The translations under genes were made by a program, and so were the position numbers. A stretch of DNA of 64,000 nt, from the NCBI RefSeq assembly GCF_001509555.1, contig NZ_LMAS01000001.1:720620-784619 (forward strand), given 5' to 3'. The stretch comes from Bacillus sp. FJAT-29937. GTDB lineage: Bacteria > Bacillota > Bacilli > Bacillales > Cytobacillaceae. Positions within the stretch are counted from its first letter, which is position 1, and each line of letters begins with the position of its first letter. Of the stretch, positions 18,262 to 28,282 are shown one piece after another. The notes under the pieces were generated by a model. The model saw nothing but the letters and a program-made list of their open reading frames with translations, was not told where the DNA came from and searched no databases.

Positions 18262-18567
18262 GTGTCAAGGTCACAAAGGTATTCTAAAAAATCATATTTT
18301 GTATTAAAACGCTTCATTCTGTTCTTTTCCTTATGTATTTCAGCTTTTACTGCCTTGTATTTTTATTCTCAAAGCTTAATTAAGATTGAGGCGCCCGAAA
18401 AAGTGCTTGGAGAAAAAATCATTATTAAGCTGCCATCTGGGGATCATGTTTTTACATATGAGAACTTGATTGTAAACGAGGATGGCAAGCTATATTACAA
18501 AGGGGAACGAAATGAAATTGACCTAACCGGCGGAATCGTAACTTATGAGGAATGGGATGACAAATAA
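18262..18567 (+). CDS. Membrane-anchored small protein (unknown)
   Basis: The 101-residue product has one N-terminal TM helix (about residues 17-40) and a small, probably extracytoplasmic domain with IIIKLPSGDHVFTYENLIV. The start is GTG at 18262, 12 bases after AGGAGG; the nearer ATG at 18251 is out of frame. I do not recognise a family. Confidence 0.6.
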   Translation: MSRSQRYSKKSYFVLKRFILFFSLCISAFTALYFYSQSLIKIEAPEKVLGEKIIIKLPSGDHVFTYENLIVNEDGKLYYKGERNEIDLTGGIVTYEEWDDK

Positions 18568-18635
18568 AAAGGGGAAGTCCCTAAACCTTCAGTTGAAGTT
18601 CTTAAAGGAGCATCCCCATGAAATTTCACTCTTAC

Positions 18636-18950
18636 TTAATACCAATATCCATAAGGCGGGTAATAAGGATAAGGTGGATAGTACGGATAGTACGGGTAAC
18701 CATATCCTCCCCATCCTCCACCAAGTGCTGCTCCTAAAGCTAATCCTCCTAAAAACGGAAAACCGAAGCCAAAACCAAATGGCCTGCCAAAGCCGAATCC
18801 AAATGGCCGGCCGAATCCAAAGCCAAATGGTCTTCCAAAGCCAAAGCCTGGTCGGCCGAAACCTCCAAAACCTCCGTGAAATCCGCCAAATCCAAATGGC
18901 CGCCTCTCGTCATTCATGTCAATAGCACTTGGTATTACATTCATATTCAA
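18636..18950 (-). CDS. Gly/Phe/Tyr/Pro-rich low-complexity protein, coat-like
   Basis: This 104-residue protein is built from tandem GRPFGFGF octapeptides (about residues 38-62), a short hydrophobic GGLALGAALGGG stretch and a C-terminal PYYPYYPPY block. Composition and sporulation-rich surroundings suggest a spore coat or surface protein. TTG at 18950 (six bases after GGAGGAG) or ATG at 18944 could start it. The repeats are visible as 24-bp direct repeats in the DNA at about 18770-18850. Confidence 0.65.
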   Translation of the reverse strand: MNMNVIPSAIDMNDERRPFGFGGFHGGFGGFGRPGFGFGRPFGFGFGRPFGFGFGRPFGFGFGFPFLGGLALGAALGGGWGGYGYPYYPYYPPYPYYPPYGYWY

Positions 18951-19068
18951 TTATGTCTCCTCCTCATATTTTCTACATATTTTTGCACCCATTAAATAGT
19001 ATTCAAAGACAAATATAAATTCTTGGGTAATTACCTAGAAAAGGGGGATTTTCCTAATTAAACAAAAT

Positions 19069-19096
19069 AAAGAGACCCTCGATGAAGGGTCCCTTC
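19069..19096 (-). terminator. Terminator of the second SASP gene
   Basis: On the minus strand AAGGGACCCTTCATCGAGGGTCTC folds into a stem followed by TTTATTTTG. Confidence 0.75.
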
Positions 19097-19108
19097 CTTG
19101 CAATCTTA

Positions 19109-19303
19109 TTACTGTCCTTGCTGGTTCTTCAGCTGCTCCTGTCCCATAGCGACGAGTCGCTTAGTCATTTCGCCGCCAACAGAACCATTTGCTCGCGCGG
19201 TTGTATCTGCACCAAGTTGAACTCCAAACTCTCCTGCTATCTCATATTTCATTTGTTCCAATGCATTTTCAACACCAGGTACTAAAAGTTTGTTTCTAGC
19301 CAT
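19109..19303 (-). CDS. Alpha/beta-type small acid-soluble spore protein
   Basis: The 64-residue product has [20 protein letters not shown], the EFGVQLGAD protease-site region and [15 protein letters not shown]. It is clearly paralogous to the SASP at 7446-7643 and has the same DNA-protective function in spores. GGGAG lies nine bases before the ATG. Confidence 0.95.
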   Translation of the reverse strand: MARNKLLVPGVENALEQMKYEIAGEFGVQLGADTTARANGSVGGEMTKRLVAMGQEQLKNQQGQ

Positions 19304-19502
19304 GATACATCACTCCCACCACGATTATTTGAGCAATTGTCATTGCTCTATTTTAATTTAACCGAAGGCTGGATGCTTCATTCATTTTTGAATTTATGTA
19401 GGCATTTGTGAGGTGACACGGCCATAGCCTAATTTTGGGTTATGGACATGCATCATAAGGTGAGTAAACGAAAATTCATATTTGTCAATTTTGGCGGATT
19501 AT

Positions 19503-19745
19503 TTACATAAATGGAGGAACTCCCTTACTAATCTCAGATACAAGAGAAGCGATGGATTGAATCTGCTGATCATCTAAATCAAATGCTTTCTTTATTTTTT
19601 CTTCTAACTCAGCTGTTACTCTTCTCTTGCCTACTTCTACTAATGCAATGAGCGAGAAACTGCAGGAGACAATCTTTGCAAAATCGCGCTGATTCATTTC
19701 ATAACTCTTTCTTAAAAACTTAATAATTTCTTTATTCATTCTCAA
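19503..19745 (-). CDS. Small XRE-family DNA-binding protein
   Basis: The 80-residue product is essentially a single HTH_3 domain: IKFLRKSYEMNQRDFAKIVSCSFSLIALVEVGKR matches the family's helix-turn-helix. There is no effector domain. The start is TTG at 19745, eight bases after GGGGG, or ATG at 19739. Target unknown. Confidence 0.75.
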   Translation of the reverse strand: MRMNKEIIKFLRKSYEMNQRDFAKIVSCSFSLIALVEVGKRRVTAELEEKIKKAFDLDDQQIQSIASLVSEISKGVPPFM

Positions 19746-19905
19746 TGCTCATACCCCCTCTTGCAGTATCATATTATTTTAATAAATTAGCATTGAAATG
19801 ATCCGTTTGTAAAGTAAATTTTTTTTCTCGCTGACGGAAGAAACAACAAATATCTAATTTAATCATAATACAGTTAATACCTTATGTGAAAGGAGACGTA
19901 TTTTA

Positions 19906-20634
19906 TTGATTATTATTTCAAGCTATGAAATAAAGCCGAATCAAAACAACTTTCACGGGAAGGAAAAGGAGATATTTATCGCCTTAGAAAGCAGCCCTTT
20001 AATCCATCAATATGATTCATTGCATGAATTGCTTTTTGATATCCAATTAAGGAAGCATATTATAATGGCCGCAAATGACCTTGAAAAAAGCGGAGCAACA
20101 TTTGCTCCATTTATCACATCTAAATTCAATCCGCGAATTTGGACGAAAATCAAATACGGCTATTTGCTTAATTCCGAAATCCCGCCATCCGAAGCCATTA
20201 AGGATGTATTTAAAAATGGGAAGGAGTACGCATTTGAATGCTCTACCGCCATTGTCATCATTTATTATAAAGCAGTGCTTGATTTAATTTCAGTCAGTTA
20301 TTTCAATACTTTATTTCAAAGGCTGCTTGTTTGGGATTGGAACTATGACCAAGATTTAAGCATCATTACAAAAATAGGAAGGGATTTTATCCCGGGAGAT
20401 GTTGTCTACTTTTATAATCCTGATTATGGACATCCAGTTTGGACAGGGGAAAATGCTGTTTATTTAGGTGATGGATTGTATTTTGGCCATGGTATAGGAA
20501 CTAAAACGGAAACAGAGATGATAGAAGCCCTCAATACACTTAGGAAGAAAAACGCAACAAAATCTGCTTATTTAATATCGCAGCATAGCAGATTAAATAC
20601 TAAATATTTATCACAATTTGCCAAGCCTTTTTAA
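19906..20634 (+). CDS. tgl: Spore protein-glutamine gamma-glutamyltransferase
   Basis: The 242-residue protein matches Bacillus Tgl throughout. The catalytic Cys is C112 in YAFECSTAIVIIYY, and PGDVVYFYNPDYG and GENAVYLG are also conserved. Tgl cross-links spore coat proteins such as GerQ through Gln-Lys isopeptide bonds. The start is TTG at 19906, ten bases after AGGAG. It is monocistronic and ends in a GC-rich hairpin. Confidence 0.93.
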   Translation: MIIISSYEIKPNQNNFHGKEKEIFIALESSPLIHQYDSLHELLFDIQLRKHIIMAANDLEKSGATFAPFITSKFNPRIWTKIKYGYLLNSEIPPSEAIKDVFKNGKEYAFECSTAIVIIYYKAVLDLISVSYFNTLFQRLLVWDWNYDQDLSIITKIGRDFIPGDVVYFYNPDYGHPVWTGENAVYLGDGLYFGHGIGTKTETEMIEALNTLRKKNATKSAYLISQHSRLNTKYLSQFAKPF

Positions 20635-20648
20635 TGGGTAAACTAACA

Positions 20649-20686
20649 AAAAGCGCCGAAAAGTATAAATATAGGCGCTTCTTGTT
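20649..20686. terminator. Bidirectional terminator
   Basis: AAGCGCC...GGCGCTT stem between converging genes. Confidence 0.75.
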
Positions 20687-22097
20687 ATTCACTTTTTTCC
20701 CAAGGCTGAAAGGAATACGGGATGCCAACCATGCGGGAGGTCAATTCATCATAGGAAACTAAATCTTTTTTTGACAGCTCTTTTAACGATTTTTTCCCCA
20801 TAGCTCTTAAAGCCATTTTTATTTCTTCGGTGCTTGCGGTTAAGAACTTTTCCGCCGCTTGAACCCCGTCTTCAATTTTGAATTGTTCCTTGAACTTCCC
20901 GTTATTCCATACAACTTGGGTAGGCGGTTCAAAGGGAACGGCATTTAAGATTTGACTATGAGCAACAGTAAACAACATCGCTGAACCTAAATAGACAGCA
21001 TCAGCACCGAGGGCTAACACTTTTAAAAAATGCCCAGGCACTAAAAGCCCTCCTGAGAAAAGTAAACTAATCTGCCCCTTCATCTTTCTCTTTTCTAAAT
21101 GATTTACAGCCCTGACAATCGCATGCAGTGTCGGAATTCCAAAATCATCATAAAGAATCGGCGGAGCTCCGTGCATGGCTGCTTGTCCGCCATCAATCGC
21201 AATAAAGTCAACACCCATTTCAATGATATGATCAATATCCTCCTCAATTTTTCCGGCTGCCCCAATTTTTACTCCGATGGGAACTCCACCTGTCATCTCC
21301 CTTAGGTCATCTACAAGTTCTTTCAAGTCCGCTAAAGTTTGATTTTCAAAAAAATTGTCACTGATGACAGCATCTTCATTGTCCTTTAGACCCATTATTT
21401 CTCGGGCACGACCCATTATTTCTTCGGGAGGAATTTTTCTTCCGGTCCCGAAGACTGCACCTTGTCCCAACTTTATTTCAATCATATCAGCCCGCTGAAT
21501 TACGGCTTCTTCCTTTGCCCATTCGGTTTTAGCAAACTGTAAAATATATTTCCCAGCTGTATCTAATTCTTCAGGCAGAATTCCGCCTTCACCCGAGTTA
21601 ATCGCTGTTCCCACATTATTTGCGGCAGTTGCCAAGGAAAGTCTCACCTTTTCACTTAGTGCGATTCCATATCCCATCCCGCTGATCATAAGCGGAATTT
21701 TTATTTTCATTGGTTTTTTAGCTTTTGGACCAATCGTAACAGCCACATCTACTTCTTCCTCCCCATCAATTGGAAATGGGGTAGTTTGAGCAGGAATAAA
21801 TGTAATTGGGTCAAGATTAGGCCACTTTTTAGCGGAACCGCCGAGTGGACGAAAAAGGACTTTGCCTTTTTCCGCACGCAAGCTATTTTCAAGCACATTT
21901 TGAATGCCCATATGCCTAAATCCCGGAATCATTTCAATAATATTTTCTTGATAGCTATCAGTAAAAATGATTTTCCCAAATTGCTTAACGATTATTTTTG
22001 TGAGCCAGCGCCAAGCAATGAGCATGAAAAAAAACATGACAAATATTAATGCCATCATTGCGAAAGTTAAAAAGTTTAGTAAGCTCAACATATACAC
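20685..22097 (-). CDS. FMN-binding glutamate-synthase-family protein, membrane-anchored (copy 1)
   Basis: This protein of about 470 residues has an N-terminal TM helix (about residues 5-30) and then a complete GltS central/FMN-type domain: LMISGMGYGIALSEKVR, NSGEGGILPEE, IEIKLGQGA, FIAIDGGQAAMHGAPP, LGADAVYLGSAMLF. It lacks the glutaminase and Fe-S parts of full glutamate synthase, as in B. subtilis YerD, so the reaction is unknown. The FMN-binding half is intact. ATG at 22091 is an alternative start. It lies 22 bp behind its paralogue. Confidence 0.85.
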   Translation of the reverse strand: MYMLSLLNFLTFAMMALIFVMFFFMLIAWRWLTKIIVKQFGKIIFTDSYQENIIEMIPGFRHMGIQNVLENSLRAEKGKVLFRPLGGSAKKWPNLDPITFIPAQTTPFPIDGEEEVDVAVTIGPKAKKPMKIKIPLMISGMGYGIALSEKVRLSLATAANNVGTAINSGEGGILPEELDTAGKYILQFAKTEWAKEEAVIQRADMIEIKLGQGAVFGTGRKIPPEEIMGRAREIMGLKDNEDAVISDNFFENQTLADLKELVDDLREMTGGVPIGVKIGAAGKIEEDIDHIIEMGVDFIAIDGGQAAMHGAPPILYDDFGIPTLHAIVRAVNHLEKRKMKGQISLLFSGGLLVPGHFLKVLALGADAVYLGSAMLFTVAHSQILNAVPFEPPTQVVWNNGKFKEQFKIEDGVQAAEKFLTASTEEIKMALRAMGKKSLKELSKKDLVSYDELTSRMVGIPYSFQPWEKSE

Positions 22098-22118
22098 TTC
22101 CCAACATTAATTAAAGGC

Positions 22119-23516
22119 TCAATTTTCCCATGGCTCAAATGAAAATGGAATTCCGATTATTTGTGCGGTTAGATCATCATAGGAAACTAAATCTTTTTTT
22201 GACAACTCTTTTAAAGACCGTTTTCCCATAGCCCTTAATGCCATTTTCATTTCCTCGGTACTGGCTGTAAGGAATTTCTCAGCAGCTTGAACGCCATCTT
22301 CAATCTTAAATTGATCCTTGAACTTGCCGTCATTCCAAACAACTTGGGTAGGCGGTTCGAAGGGAACGGCATTCAAAATTTGATTATGAGCAACAGTGAA
22401 CAACATGACAGATCCTAAATAGACAGCATCAGCGCCGAGTGCAAGCATCTTCAAAAACTGGCCGGGTACAAAGAGCCCTCCAGAGGCTATTAAACTAATT
22501 TGTCCCTTTTTGTTTCTCTTTTCAAGGTGATTAGCAGCCCTTACAATTGCATGCAAAGTAGGTATGCCAAAATCATCAGATAAAATTGGCGGTGCCCCAT
22601 GAGTCGCCCCTTGTCCTCCATCAATCGCAATAAAGTCAACGTCCATTTCTATTAAATGATCAATATCTTCTTCAATTTTGCCGCCTGCACCCATTTTTAC
22701 ACCGATTGGAACGCCGCCGGTTAATTTACGCAATTCCTTTACAAGCTGTTTAAGGTCGTCCAGTGTTTGATTTTCAAAAAAGTTTTCATAAATAACAGCC
22801 TCTTCATTTTCCGTCAATCCCATTAATTCAATAGCACGAGGAGATAAATTATTCGGTGATATTTTTCCGCCCATAGCGAATAGCGCACCTTGGCCCAATT
22901 TAATCTCAATCATATTAGCACGCTTCAAAATTTTTTTATCTTTTGACCATTCTGTTTTTGAAAACTGCAGAATGTATTTTCCTGCTTTATCTACTTCTTC
23001 TGGCAGAATTGGTCCTTCTCCAGAATTAATCGCGGTTCCGACATTTTTGGCTGCTTCCGCTAAAGATATTCGTACTTGTTCACTAAGTGCGATTCCGTAA
23101 GCCATTCCGCTAATCATTAGGGGGATTTCAATTTTCAATGGTTTTTTTGCTTTAGGTCCAATCGTTACTTGAACATCTACTTCCTCTTCACCATCAACCG
23201 GAAATGGAGATGTTTGTGCAGGAATAAAGGTAAACGGCTCTAAATGAGGCCATTTTTTCGAGGAACCAAGCGGTCGGTGTAAGATATCACCCGATTCCGC
23301 ACGCAAACTATTTTCCAGCACATTTTGAATCCCCATATGCCTAAACCCAGGTAACATTTCAATAATATTTTCTTGATAGCTATCCGTTAACACAATTTTG
23401 CCTATTTTCTTTACCATCCGTTTCATTAGCCAACGCCAACCGAAAAGGATAAATACAAAAAAGACAAAAACAATTGCTATCATAGCAAAAATAATTAAAG
23501 TTAATATATTCGACAT
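22119..23516 (-). CDS. FMN-binding glutamate-synthase-family protein, membrane-anchored (copy 2)
   Basis: The 465-residue product has the same layout as the downstream copy: one N-terminal TM helix plus the GltS FMN barrel (LMISGMAYGIALSEQVR, NSGEGPILPEE, FIAIDGGQGATHGAPP). The two are very similar over their full length, with differences spread throughout, so they are an old tandem duplication. Both should face the cytoplasm at the membrane. GGAG precedes the ATG. Confidence 0.85.
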   Translation of the reverse strand: MSNILTLIIFAMIAIVFVFFVFILFGWRWLMKRMVKKIGKIVLTDSYQENIIEMLPGFRHMGIQNVLENSLRAESGDILHRPLGSSKKWPHLEPFTFIPAQTSPFPVDGEEEVDVQVTIGPKAKKPLKIEIPLMISGMAYGIALSEQVRISLAEAAKNVGTAINSGEGPILPEEVDKAGKYILQFSKTEWSKDKKILKRANMIEIKLGQGALFAMGGKISPNNLSPRAIELMGLTENEEAVIYENFFENQTLDDLKQLVKELRKLTGGVPIGVKMGAGGKIEEDIDHLIEMDVDFIAIDGGQGATHGAPPILSDDFGIPTLHAIVRAANHLEKRNKKGQISLIASGGLFVPGQFLKMLALGADAVYLGSVMLFTVAHNQILNAVPFEPPTQVVWNDGKFKDQFKIEDGVQAAEKFLTASTEEMKMALRAMGKRSLKELSKKDLVSYDDLTAQIIGIPFSFEPWEN

Positions 23517-23654
23517 TTTCCTACTCCAAAGTCATAAAAAAATCCATTTAGTATGTCCTAGTATTTCCAATATAGGTAAATAATATGTTTCATTGCATGA
23601 AAACTTTCCTTGCAGAAAAGACTAAGAAGAAAATTTGTCAATTGGAGAATTTGT

Positions 23655-24392
23655 ATGAAGTTAATTAATGATACTTTCCACAGACCTTTTCCATTGCCTT
23701 CAAAAAATTGGATTATGCGGCAGACTTGGAGAAACCTATTATTTATTCATTGGCCAATTCCATCTGAAATATTGCGAAAGCATATTCCTTCATCGTTAGA
23801 AATTGACACCTTTAATGGATCTGCTTGGTTAGGGATCATCGTTTTTTTGATGGATGGCATTTATCCTCGAGGATTATCCAACCTATCCATCCTGCCTAAA
23901 TTTCAAGAAGTGAATGTACGAACATATGTAAAGTGTAATGGAAAAAGCGGTATTTATTTTCTTTCCCTAGATGTGTGCGACTGGGCCTCCTATACAATAG
24001 CAAAAAGATGGCTTCGTCTGCCTTATCATTCTTCACAAATTTCAATCGAAAAAAAGGGTAAAAACTTTCATTTTGAAAGCATCCGTAAAAGAAATACCGA
24101 AATCACGCTTGACGGAATATACACACCACTTGAAGAGGTATATTTGCCTAATGAGGGGACACTTGATCATTTTCTTACTGAACGCTATTGTTTTTTTAGT
24201 TCAAGTAATGGCACCCATACATATTGTTTGGAAATTCACCATCAGCCATGGAAGCTGCAAAAAGCGGAACTCGAAATAAATCATAACACCCTGTTTGCTC
24301 CATTAAATATAGACGTTAGCGAAGTTCGCCCGATCTCACACTATTCTATAGGAACAGATTCTCTTATATGGAATATTAAAAAATTCAAATGA
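23655..24392 (+). CDS. DUF2071 family protein (YqjF-like)
   Basis: The protein has 245 residues counted from the ATG at 23655, seven bases after GGAG; an in-frame extension to 23610 lacks a ribosome site. The motifs WRNLLFIHWPIPSEILRKHIP, WLGIIVFLMDGIYPRG, FQEVNVRTYVK and a C-terminal SHYSIGTDSLIW are those of YqjF/DUF2071. Function unknown. It is divergent from the glutamate-synthase-like pair. Confidence 0.85.
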   Translation: MKLINDTFHRPFPLPSKNWIMRQTWRNLLFIHWPIPSEILRKHIPSSLEIDTFNGSAWLGIIVFLMDGIYPRGLSNLSILPKFQEVNVRTYVKCNGKSGIYFLSLDVCDWASYTIAKRWLRLPYHSSQISIEKKGKNFHFESIRKRNTEITLDGIYTPLEEVYLPNEGTLDHFLTERYCFFSSSNGTHTYCLEIHHQPWKLQKAELEINHNTLFAPLNIDVSEVRPISHYSIGTDSLIWNIKKFK

Positions 24393-24420
24393 CTGTTTAA
24401 TGTAATAATCTGATAACAAA

Positions 24421-24456
24421 TAAAGACCTTCTGAATCTAGTTCGAGAAGGTCTAAT
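24421..24456. terminator. Bidirectional terminator
   Basis: AGACCTTCT...AGAAGGTCT stem between converging genes. Confidence 0.7.
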
Positions 24457-24460
24457 ATGA

Positions 24461-25600
24461 TTACCATTGTTCTTTATCTGCCTCTAATAAAAGATTCGTT
24501 AAAATCTTAGCACCATAAATGAGTGCTTCTTTGTTAAAAGACATCTTAGGATGGTGAAGTCCTGGCTTTAAGTCGCAGCCTAAACCAATCATCGTAGCTG
24601 AAATATCCAGTTTTTTCAATGTGTAGAAGTGAAAATCCTCCGCTCCAGGGGAAGGACATTCTTGAACAAAGTTTTCTTCACCAAGGATCGATGTGATGGC
24701 TTTTTCCCCTAAATCCATCGCTTTAAAATTGCGTACGGCTGCAGGCGAATATTCACCAAGAGTAAATTCAATCTCTGTTTCAGTTAGTTCAGCAATTTTT
24801 TGAATCGTGCTCTCTGCTTTCTTAATTAACTTGTCCATCGTTTCATTCGTCTCTGCTCTTAAGTCGAATGTAAATTGAACTTTTTCCGGAATTAAATTCG
24901 AAGCCTCTCCGCCATGTAATTCCGTTATTTTAATAGAGTATTTATGCGCATCCTTCAAATTGATCTGGCGAATGGCATGAATTAAGAAGGCAGCTGCTTC
25001 AATTGGATTATTTCCTTCCTCTGGTCTTGCTGCATGGGCAGGCACACCATGAATCACTCCATGTATACTGGCAGTAGACCCGTGAAGAATGACAGGAGCA
25101 GCCTTTTGAAAAGGAATTTCTATAGCTGGGCGAACATGAATCCCGCCAAGGAATTTAACTTTTTTTAATGCACCGGCTTCAATCATTTTCAATGCACCCT
25201 CAGCCTTCTCCTCTGCAGGCTGAAATATAAACCGAATCGTATGTTTAAAGGATTGCCCTGATTCCGCTAAAGCAAGAGCGGCGTATAGCACCATCGTACT
25301 GTGTCCATCATGACCGCAAGAATGATTAGCGCGAACCTCGCCATCTACTTCCTGGATTAGTGCATCCATGTCTGCTCGAAGCGCAATAACATCCTCTGAC
25401 TCCCCTACAATTTCTGTGACTAGTCCAAAATGGTCTTCAAACGTTTTAACTTTGAATCCCGCATATTCAAGTTTTTCACGAATATAAGCAGAAGTTTTTT
25501 CCTCTTTCCAGCTTGGCTCTGCAAGCTGATGAAGTTCTTGATAAGTTTGGAGTATTTCTTCGCGATTTTGTTCAATTAACTGAGTAGGATCTTTCTTCAT
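24461..25600 (-). CDS. amhX: M20D amidohydrolase (AmhX-like)
   Basis: This 379-residue peptidase-M20-fold amidohydrolase has ADMDAL, HSCGHDGH (metal ligands), FQPAEEKAEGA (general base Glu) and a C-terminal GAEDFHFY and GLHHPKMSF. It hydrolyses N-acyl amino acids or related amides. The closest match I recall is B. subtilis AmhX, whose motifs and length agree. It is monocistronic, and its promoter region is shared with divergent pepT. Confidence 0.82.
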   Translation of the reverse strand: MKKDPTQLIEQNREEILQTYQELHQLAEPSWKEEKTSAYIREKLEYAGFKVKTFEDHFGLVTEIVGESEDVIALRADMDALIQEVDGEVRANHSCGHDGHSTMVLYAALALAESGQSFKHTIRFIFQPAEEKAEGALKMIEAGALKKVKFLGGIHVRPAIEIPFQKAAPVILHGSTASIHGVIHGVPAHAARPEEGNNPIEAAAFLIHAIRQINLKDAHKYSIKITELHGGEASNLIPEKVQFTFDLRAETNETMDKLIKKAESTIQKIAELTETEIEFTLGEYSPAAVRNFKAMDLGEKAITSILGEENFVQECPSPGAEDFHFYTLKKLDISATMIGLGCDLKPGLHHPKMSFNKEALIYGAKILTNLLLEADKEQW

Positions 25601-25759
25601 TATGTAAATCTCCTTTTTTAGTATAAATTGAAATATTCAATCATTATACACTAATTATTTTTAGATTTGGTCAAATTTCAATATAAAGCTGTCTATCTTA
25701 TACTTTTATAGATTGGAGTGATAAAATGGTAATAGTACGATACAAAGGAGTTGTTGAGA

Positions 25760-27001
25760 TTGAAAAGTGATATCATTAAAAGATTTACTACATATGTGAA
25801 AATTGATACACAATCGAATGAAGCGAATGAAACATGCCCTTCCACACAAGGTCAGCTAACCTTGGCGAATTTATTAGTCGAAGAATTAAAGTCAATCGGA
25901 ATGGAAGAAGTATCGATTGATGAGAATGGATATGTAATGGCGACTTTGCCCGCCAATACAGATAAGTCAGTGCCTACAATTGGATTTTTAGCTCATCTGG
26001 ATACAGCAACTGATTTTACCGGAGCAAATGTCAAACCGCAAATTCACGAGAGTTATGACGGGAACGATATTATCTTAAATAAAGATTTACAAATTGTTCT
26101 CTCACCTAAGGATTTCCCAAGCTTAAACCAATATAAAGGTCATACTTTAATTACAACAGATGGAACTACTCTTCTTGGTGCTGATAATAAGGCGGGAATT
26201 GCTGAAATTATGACGGCAATGGAATACTTCATTCAACATCCAGAAATAAAGCACGGCAAAATCAGAGTAGCTTTTACCCCTGATGAGGAAATTGGCAGAG
26301 GCCCTCATAAGTTTGATGTGGCAGCCTTCAATGCAAAATATGCTTATACAGTAGACGGAGGGCCTCTTGGGGAACTCGAGTATGAAAGCTTCAATGCTGC
26401 AGCTGCAAAAGTGACGATTAAAGGAAATAATATTCACCCTGGCACGGCTAAAGGGAAAATGGTGAACTCAACAAAAATAGCAATGCAATTCAACTCGAAG
26501 CTTCCGGTTAACGAGGCGCCTGAATTTACTGAAGGGTATGAAGGTTTCTACCATCTTCTTTCATTTAATGGAGATGTGGAAGAAACGAAGCTAAGCTATA
26601 TTATACGTGATTTTGATAAGGATAAATTCAATGCAAGAAAAGCAAAAATGGAAGCCATCGTTCAGGAGTTAAAGCAAAAATATGGACAAGACAAAATCCT
26701 TCTTGAAATGAAGGACCAGTATTATAATATGAAGGAAAAAATCGAACCTGTTAAAGGAATCGTTGATATTGCACACGAAGCAATGGAAATGCTGGACATT
26801 GCCCCAATTGTAAAACCAATCCGCGGCGGCACCGATGGCTCACAGCTTTCCTATATGGGATTGCCAACACCTAATATTTTTACTGGCGGGGAAAACTATC
26901 ACGGGAAATTTGAGTATATTTCCGTTGATAATATGGAAAAAGCGGTCAATACAATTGTGAATATTATTAAGCTATTTGAGGAAAAGGGAGAAAATTTATA
27001 G
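25760..27001 (+). CDS. pepT: Peptidase T (tripeptidase)
   Basis: The protein has 413 residues starting at TTG 25760, nine bases after AAAGGAG; this gives the usual N-terminus [19 protein letters not shown]. It is an M20B dizinc aminotripeptidase: AHLDTA and [12 protein letters not shown] hold metal ligands, PDEEIGRG the catalytic Glu and a ligand, and [18 protein letters not shown] the C-terminal signature. Confidence 0.95.
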   Translation: MKSDIIKRFTTYVKIDTQSNEANETCPSTQGQLTLANLLVEELKSIGMEEVSIDENGYVMATLPANTDKSVPTIGFLAHLDTATDFTGANVKPQIHESYDGNDIILNKDLQIVLSPKDFPSLNQYKGHTLITTDGTTLLGADNKAGIAEIMTAMEYFIQHPEIKHGKIRVAFTPDEEIGRGPHKFDVAAFNAKYAYTVDGGPLGELEYESFNAAAAKVTIKGNNIHPGTAKGKMVNSTKIAMQFNSKLPVNEAPEFTEGYEGFYHLLSFNGDVEETKLSYIIRDFDKDKFNARKAKMEAIVQELKQKYGQDKILLEMKDQYYNMKEKIEPVKGIVDIAHEAMEMLDIAPIVKPIRGGTDGSQLSYMGLPTPNIFTGGENYHGKFEYISVDNMEKAVNTIVNIIKLFEEKGENL

Positions 27002-27009
27002 AAAAATAA

Positions 27010-27055
27010 AATGAAGCTGCTAACCGTGATGGTTTTGGCAGCTTCATTTTTTTAA
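27010..27055. terminator. Bidirectional terminator
   Basis: ATGAAGCTGC...GCAGCTTCAT stem with T7, between pepT and ndh. Confidence 0.85.
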
Positions 27056-27061
27056 TTTGCC

Positions 27062-28243
27062 TTAGTATGCTAATGCGTACAAAGCTTTAATATGTGAATA
27101 GTAGCGAACATTACTTGCTTCCTTCATGAGAGAAGCAGGAAGTCCTTTAAGGGATGTTTCGTTTGCACCAATTGTGGCTACAGCATCTTTACGGCCAAGG
27201 CTTGCAAGGGTGCCTGAATTTACTGGAGCAAATGAATCAAATGTCTTGTCTTTAAGAAGTGCGAATAAATTATAACCAACAAGTTCCCCCATTTGCCATG
27301 CATTTTGTGCGGTTGGCGCATATGGACGGCCGCCTTCTGCTGGGAAGGCAACTGCGCTGTCACCAACAACAAATACATCAGGATGAGAAGAAGATTGAAG
27401 ATATTCATTAACAGTTGCACGTCCGCGATCACATGCAAGCCCTGACTGTTCAACAATCGGAAGTGCTTGGATGCCGCCAGTCCATACAAATGTATTGGCT
27501 GTAATTTTTGAACCGTCTTTAAGGTCGATTTCATTTCCATTAACATTCGTTACAGGAAGACCTGTCAAGAATTCTACACCGCGAGCTTCAAGACTTGCAG
27601 TAGCGCGTTCGATTAAGTGATCAGGTAAAACCGGAAGAATTTTTGGACCAGCTTCTACAAGCTTGATTTTCAATTCTTTTGGATCTACGCCATATTTTTT
27701 TGCAACTTTTGGCATATTGTCAACGATTTCACCAACTAGCTCAACCCCAGTTAAGCCGCCGCCGCCAATTACAATCGTTGCATCCGCTTCATTTCTAGTT
27801 TTGCTGTATTCTTCAATTTTTCCAACAATATGATTGTAAATGTTATTAGCATCTTCGACAGATTTTAATACCATGCTGTTTTCCTCTAATCCAGGAATAC
27901 CGAAGTAACCAGTTTTGCTTCCTAGAGCAACAACAAGTACGTCATATTTTAATGTGGAACCATCATCAAGCTTTACAGCCTTTTCATCAGCAGAGAAAGA
28001 GTCAACCTTTGCGATTTTTAAGTTAATATCCTTGCCTTTGAAAAGCTTTTCTAATGGCATAGAAATAGCCTTTTCTGCAATTGTTCCCCCTGCAAGACGG
28101 TGCAGTTCAGTAATAATTTGGTGTGTTGGATATTGATTTACTACAGTAACATAGGCTTCTTCACTATTTAAGTATTTGCGAGCAGTTAAAGCTGAAAGAA
28201 CTCCGCCATATCCCGCCCCTAAGATCACAATATGTTTTGACAT
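27062..28243 (-). CDS. ndh: Type II NADH dehydrogenase (YjlD/Ndh)
   Basis: This 393-residue flavoprotein has two Rossmann folds: the FAD site IVILGAGYGGVLSAL at the N-terminus, the NAD site TIVIGGGGLTGVE at about residue 155, and FVVGDSA near residue 290. It passes electrons from NADH to menaquinone at the membrane without proton pumping. It follows the DUF1641 gene yjlC, as in B. subtilis, and is controlled from the Rex box upstream. Confidence 0.93.
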   Translation of the reverse strand: MSKHIVILGAGYGGVLSALTARKYLNSEEAYVTVVNQYPTHQIITELHRLAGGTIAEKAISMPLEKLFKGKDINLKIAKVDSFSADEKAVKLDDGSTLKYDVLVVALGSKTGYFGIPGLEENSMVLKSVEDANNIYNHIVGKIEEYSKTRNEADATIVIGGGGLTGVELVGEIVDNMPKVAKKYGVDPKELKIKLVEAGPKILPVLPDHLIERATASLEARGVEFLTGLPVTNVNGNEIDLKDGSKITANTFVWTGGIQALPIVEQSGLACDRGRATVNEYLQSSSHPDVFVVGDSAVAFPAEGGRPYAPTAQNAWQMGELVGYNLFALLKDKTFDSFAPVNSGTLASLGRKDAVATIGANETSLKGLPASLMKEASNVRYYSHIKALYALAY

Positions 28244-28282
28244 GTATCATCCCGTCCTTACTAGTTGTATTAAAAGAACTTA

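Noticed and set aside
18770..18860. CRISPR array suggested by 24-bp repeats
   Set aside because: The repeats are contiguous coding repeats (GRPFGFGF) with no spacers.
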